Shown one piece after another: positions 5,575-6,263 of a stretch of 6,263 bases of DNA. Position numbers and translations under genes: made by a program. The notes beneath the pieces are model-generated. The model had not been told where the DNA came from. It saw only the letters and a program-made list of their open reading frames with translations, and searched no databases. The DNA is taken from contig JANWVS010000140.1 in NCBI GenBank assembly GCA_025056835.1, positions 1 to 6,263 of the forward strand, written 5' to 3'. The stretch's first letter is position 1. The number at the start of each line of letters is the position of its first letter. The stretch is from Gemmataceae bacterium (GTDB lineage Bacteria > Planctomycetota > Planctomycetia > Gemmatales > Gemmataceae).

Positions 5575-6263
5575 ATGGCCGCCGCGTATCGCAGCTTGTT
5601 GGAACAGATTCGGCTGTCGTTTCCCCAACCGGTGTCGAATCCGGTTCACGATTCGTATTTTGTGCATTCGATTCTTCGTGCGCTTGATGCCGTCGACAGT
5701 CTGAAATCGGACTTGCCATTGCTGGGGAAGGTGACACCCAACGATTACGCCGCCGCCGCCCAAGCGCGTTTGCCGGAGCACCTCGCCCCCCTTGAGCACG
5801 TGACCAAAGAGCTGGTGGCGTATCTCGAAGGGAGTACGGTCTATGGTCATCCGCGGATGCAGGAGAACGTAATTACCCAGCCTTCGATTGCCAGCCTTAT
5901 TGGCGTGCTGCTGGCGGCCTTGTACAACCCCAACCTCGCCTGGGATGAGAGCAGCCGCCGCCTCGCTTTGGCCGAGGTCGAAGTCGCCGCCACGGCCGCC
6001 CACCTCATTGGCTACGACCCCGACCGCGCCGGCGGCATCTTTACCTTCGGCGGTACCGGCACGAACCTTTATGGCGCCAAGATCGGCCTCGAAAAAGCCA
6101 GTCCGGACACGATGCGCCGCGGCGTTTACGAGCCGGCTGTGATCATCGCCTCCGACACCGCCCACTACTGCCGTTACACGCTCGCGGCTTGGTTGGGACT
6201 GGGCACCGACGCACTCATCACCGTGCCGAGTTTGCCCAACAACGAAATGGACGTCGTTCGCAT
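5575..6263 (+). CDS. Group II pyridoxal-phosphate-dependent decarboxylase, N-terminal part (runs off window)
   Basis: The first 229 codons of a fold-type I PLP enzyme of the group II decarboxylase family (glutamate, diaminobutyrate, aromatic amino acid and cysteine sulfinate decarboxylases); the frame is open at the window end. Visible hallmarks: HPRMQENVITQPSIASLIG (92-110) in the substrate-side region; YNPNLAWDESSRRLALAEVE (117-136), the helix before the PLP domain; FTFGGTGTNLYGAKIGLEKA (156-175), equivalent to the G-G-[ST]-x-x-N phosphate-binding turn with N164; and ASDTAHYCRYTLAAWLGLG (192-210), where H197 matches the histidine that stacks on the cofactor ring. The Schiff-base lysine and substrate-determining residues are outside the window, so the substrate is unknown. 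The ATG at 5575 follows GGAG (5564-5567) at 7 nt; an in-frame TAG at 5512-5514 bounds the frame upstream. It is divergent from the permease gene. Confidence 0.9.
   Translation, partial: MAAAYRSLLEQIRLSFPQPVSNPVHDSYFVHSILRALDAVDSLKSDLPLLGKVTPNDYAAAAQARLPEHLAPLEHVTKELVAYLEGSTVYGHPRMQENVITQPSIASLIGVLLAALYNPNLAWDESSRRLALAEVEVAATAAHLIGYDPDRAGGIFTFGGTGTNLYGAKIGLEKASPDTMRRGVYEPAVIIASDTAHYCRYTLAAWLGLGTDALITVPSLPNNEMDVVR

Noticed and set aside
5344..6165. Minus-strand 273-codon open frame over the decarboxylase
   Set aside because: It lies opposite clear PLP-decarboxylase motifs and its C-terminal end merely reads into the start of the permease in another frame.

Overview
The window is GC-rich (roughly 60% by eye), has high GC at third codon positions, and is densely coding. 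It looks like an ordinary stretch of bacterial chromosome. The gene mix (an OmpR/heavy-metal-type two-component pair, an ArsB/NhaD-type permease followed by a two-domain universal stress protein, a group II PLP decarboxylase, and an orphan membrane-anchored protein) would fit a planctomycete. That assignment is an impression from protein style and is not proven. No phage, IS, CRISPR, tRNA or rRNA sequence was seen.

Layout: bases 43-2161 (+) hold a response regulator and its sensor histidine kinase, overlapping by 20 bp and certainly one operon. After a 145-bp gap with AT-rich, helically spaced T-tracts, 2307-2948 (+) encodes a 213-residue protein of unknown function with an N-terminal membrane anchor or signal peptide. 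A 189-bp convergent gap (2949-3137) contains a GC-rich hairpin followed by TTTT on the minus strand, a plausible terminator for the leftward operon. That operon runs from 5410 down to 3138 (-): a permease of the ArsB/NhaD/SLC13 ion-transporter superfamily, then, 35 bp later, a tandem-domain universal stress protein. A 164-bp divergent gap (5411-5574) carries a good sigma70-like promoter for the permease. From 5575 to the window end (+) lies the N-terminal 229 codons of a group II pyridoxal-phosphate decarboxylase; its catalytic lysine lies beyond the window.

How they work together: the kinase and regulator form a signalling pair whose stimulus cannot be read from sequence. The stress protein is probably co-expressed with the permease and may modulate it, by analogy with other transporter-linked Usp proteins. 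The decarboxylase shares its upstream region with the permease, but a metabolic link is only a possibility.

I see no convincing evidence of a wholly new system. The points most worth a second look are the asymmetric degeneration of the permease's N-terminal half, the loss of the canonical nucleotide-binding motif in both Usp domains, and the unassigned 213-residue protein.
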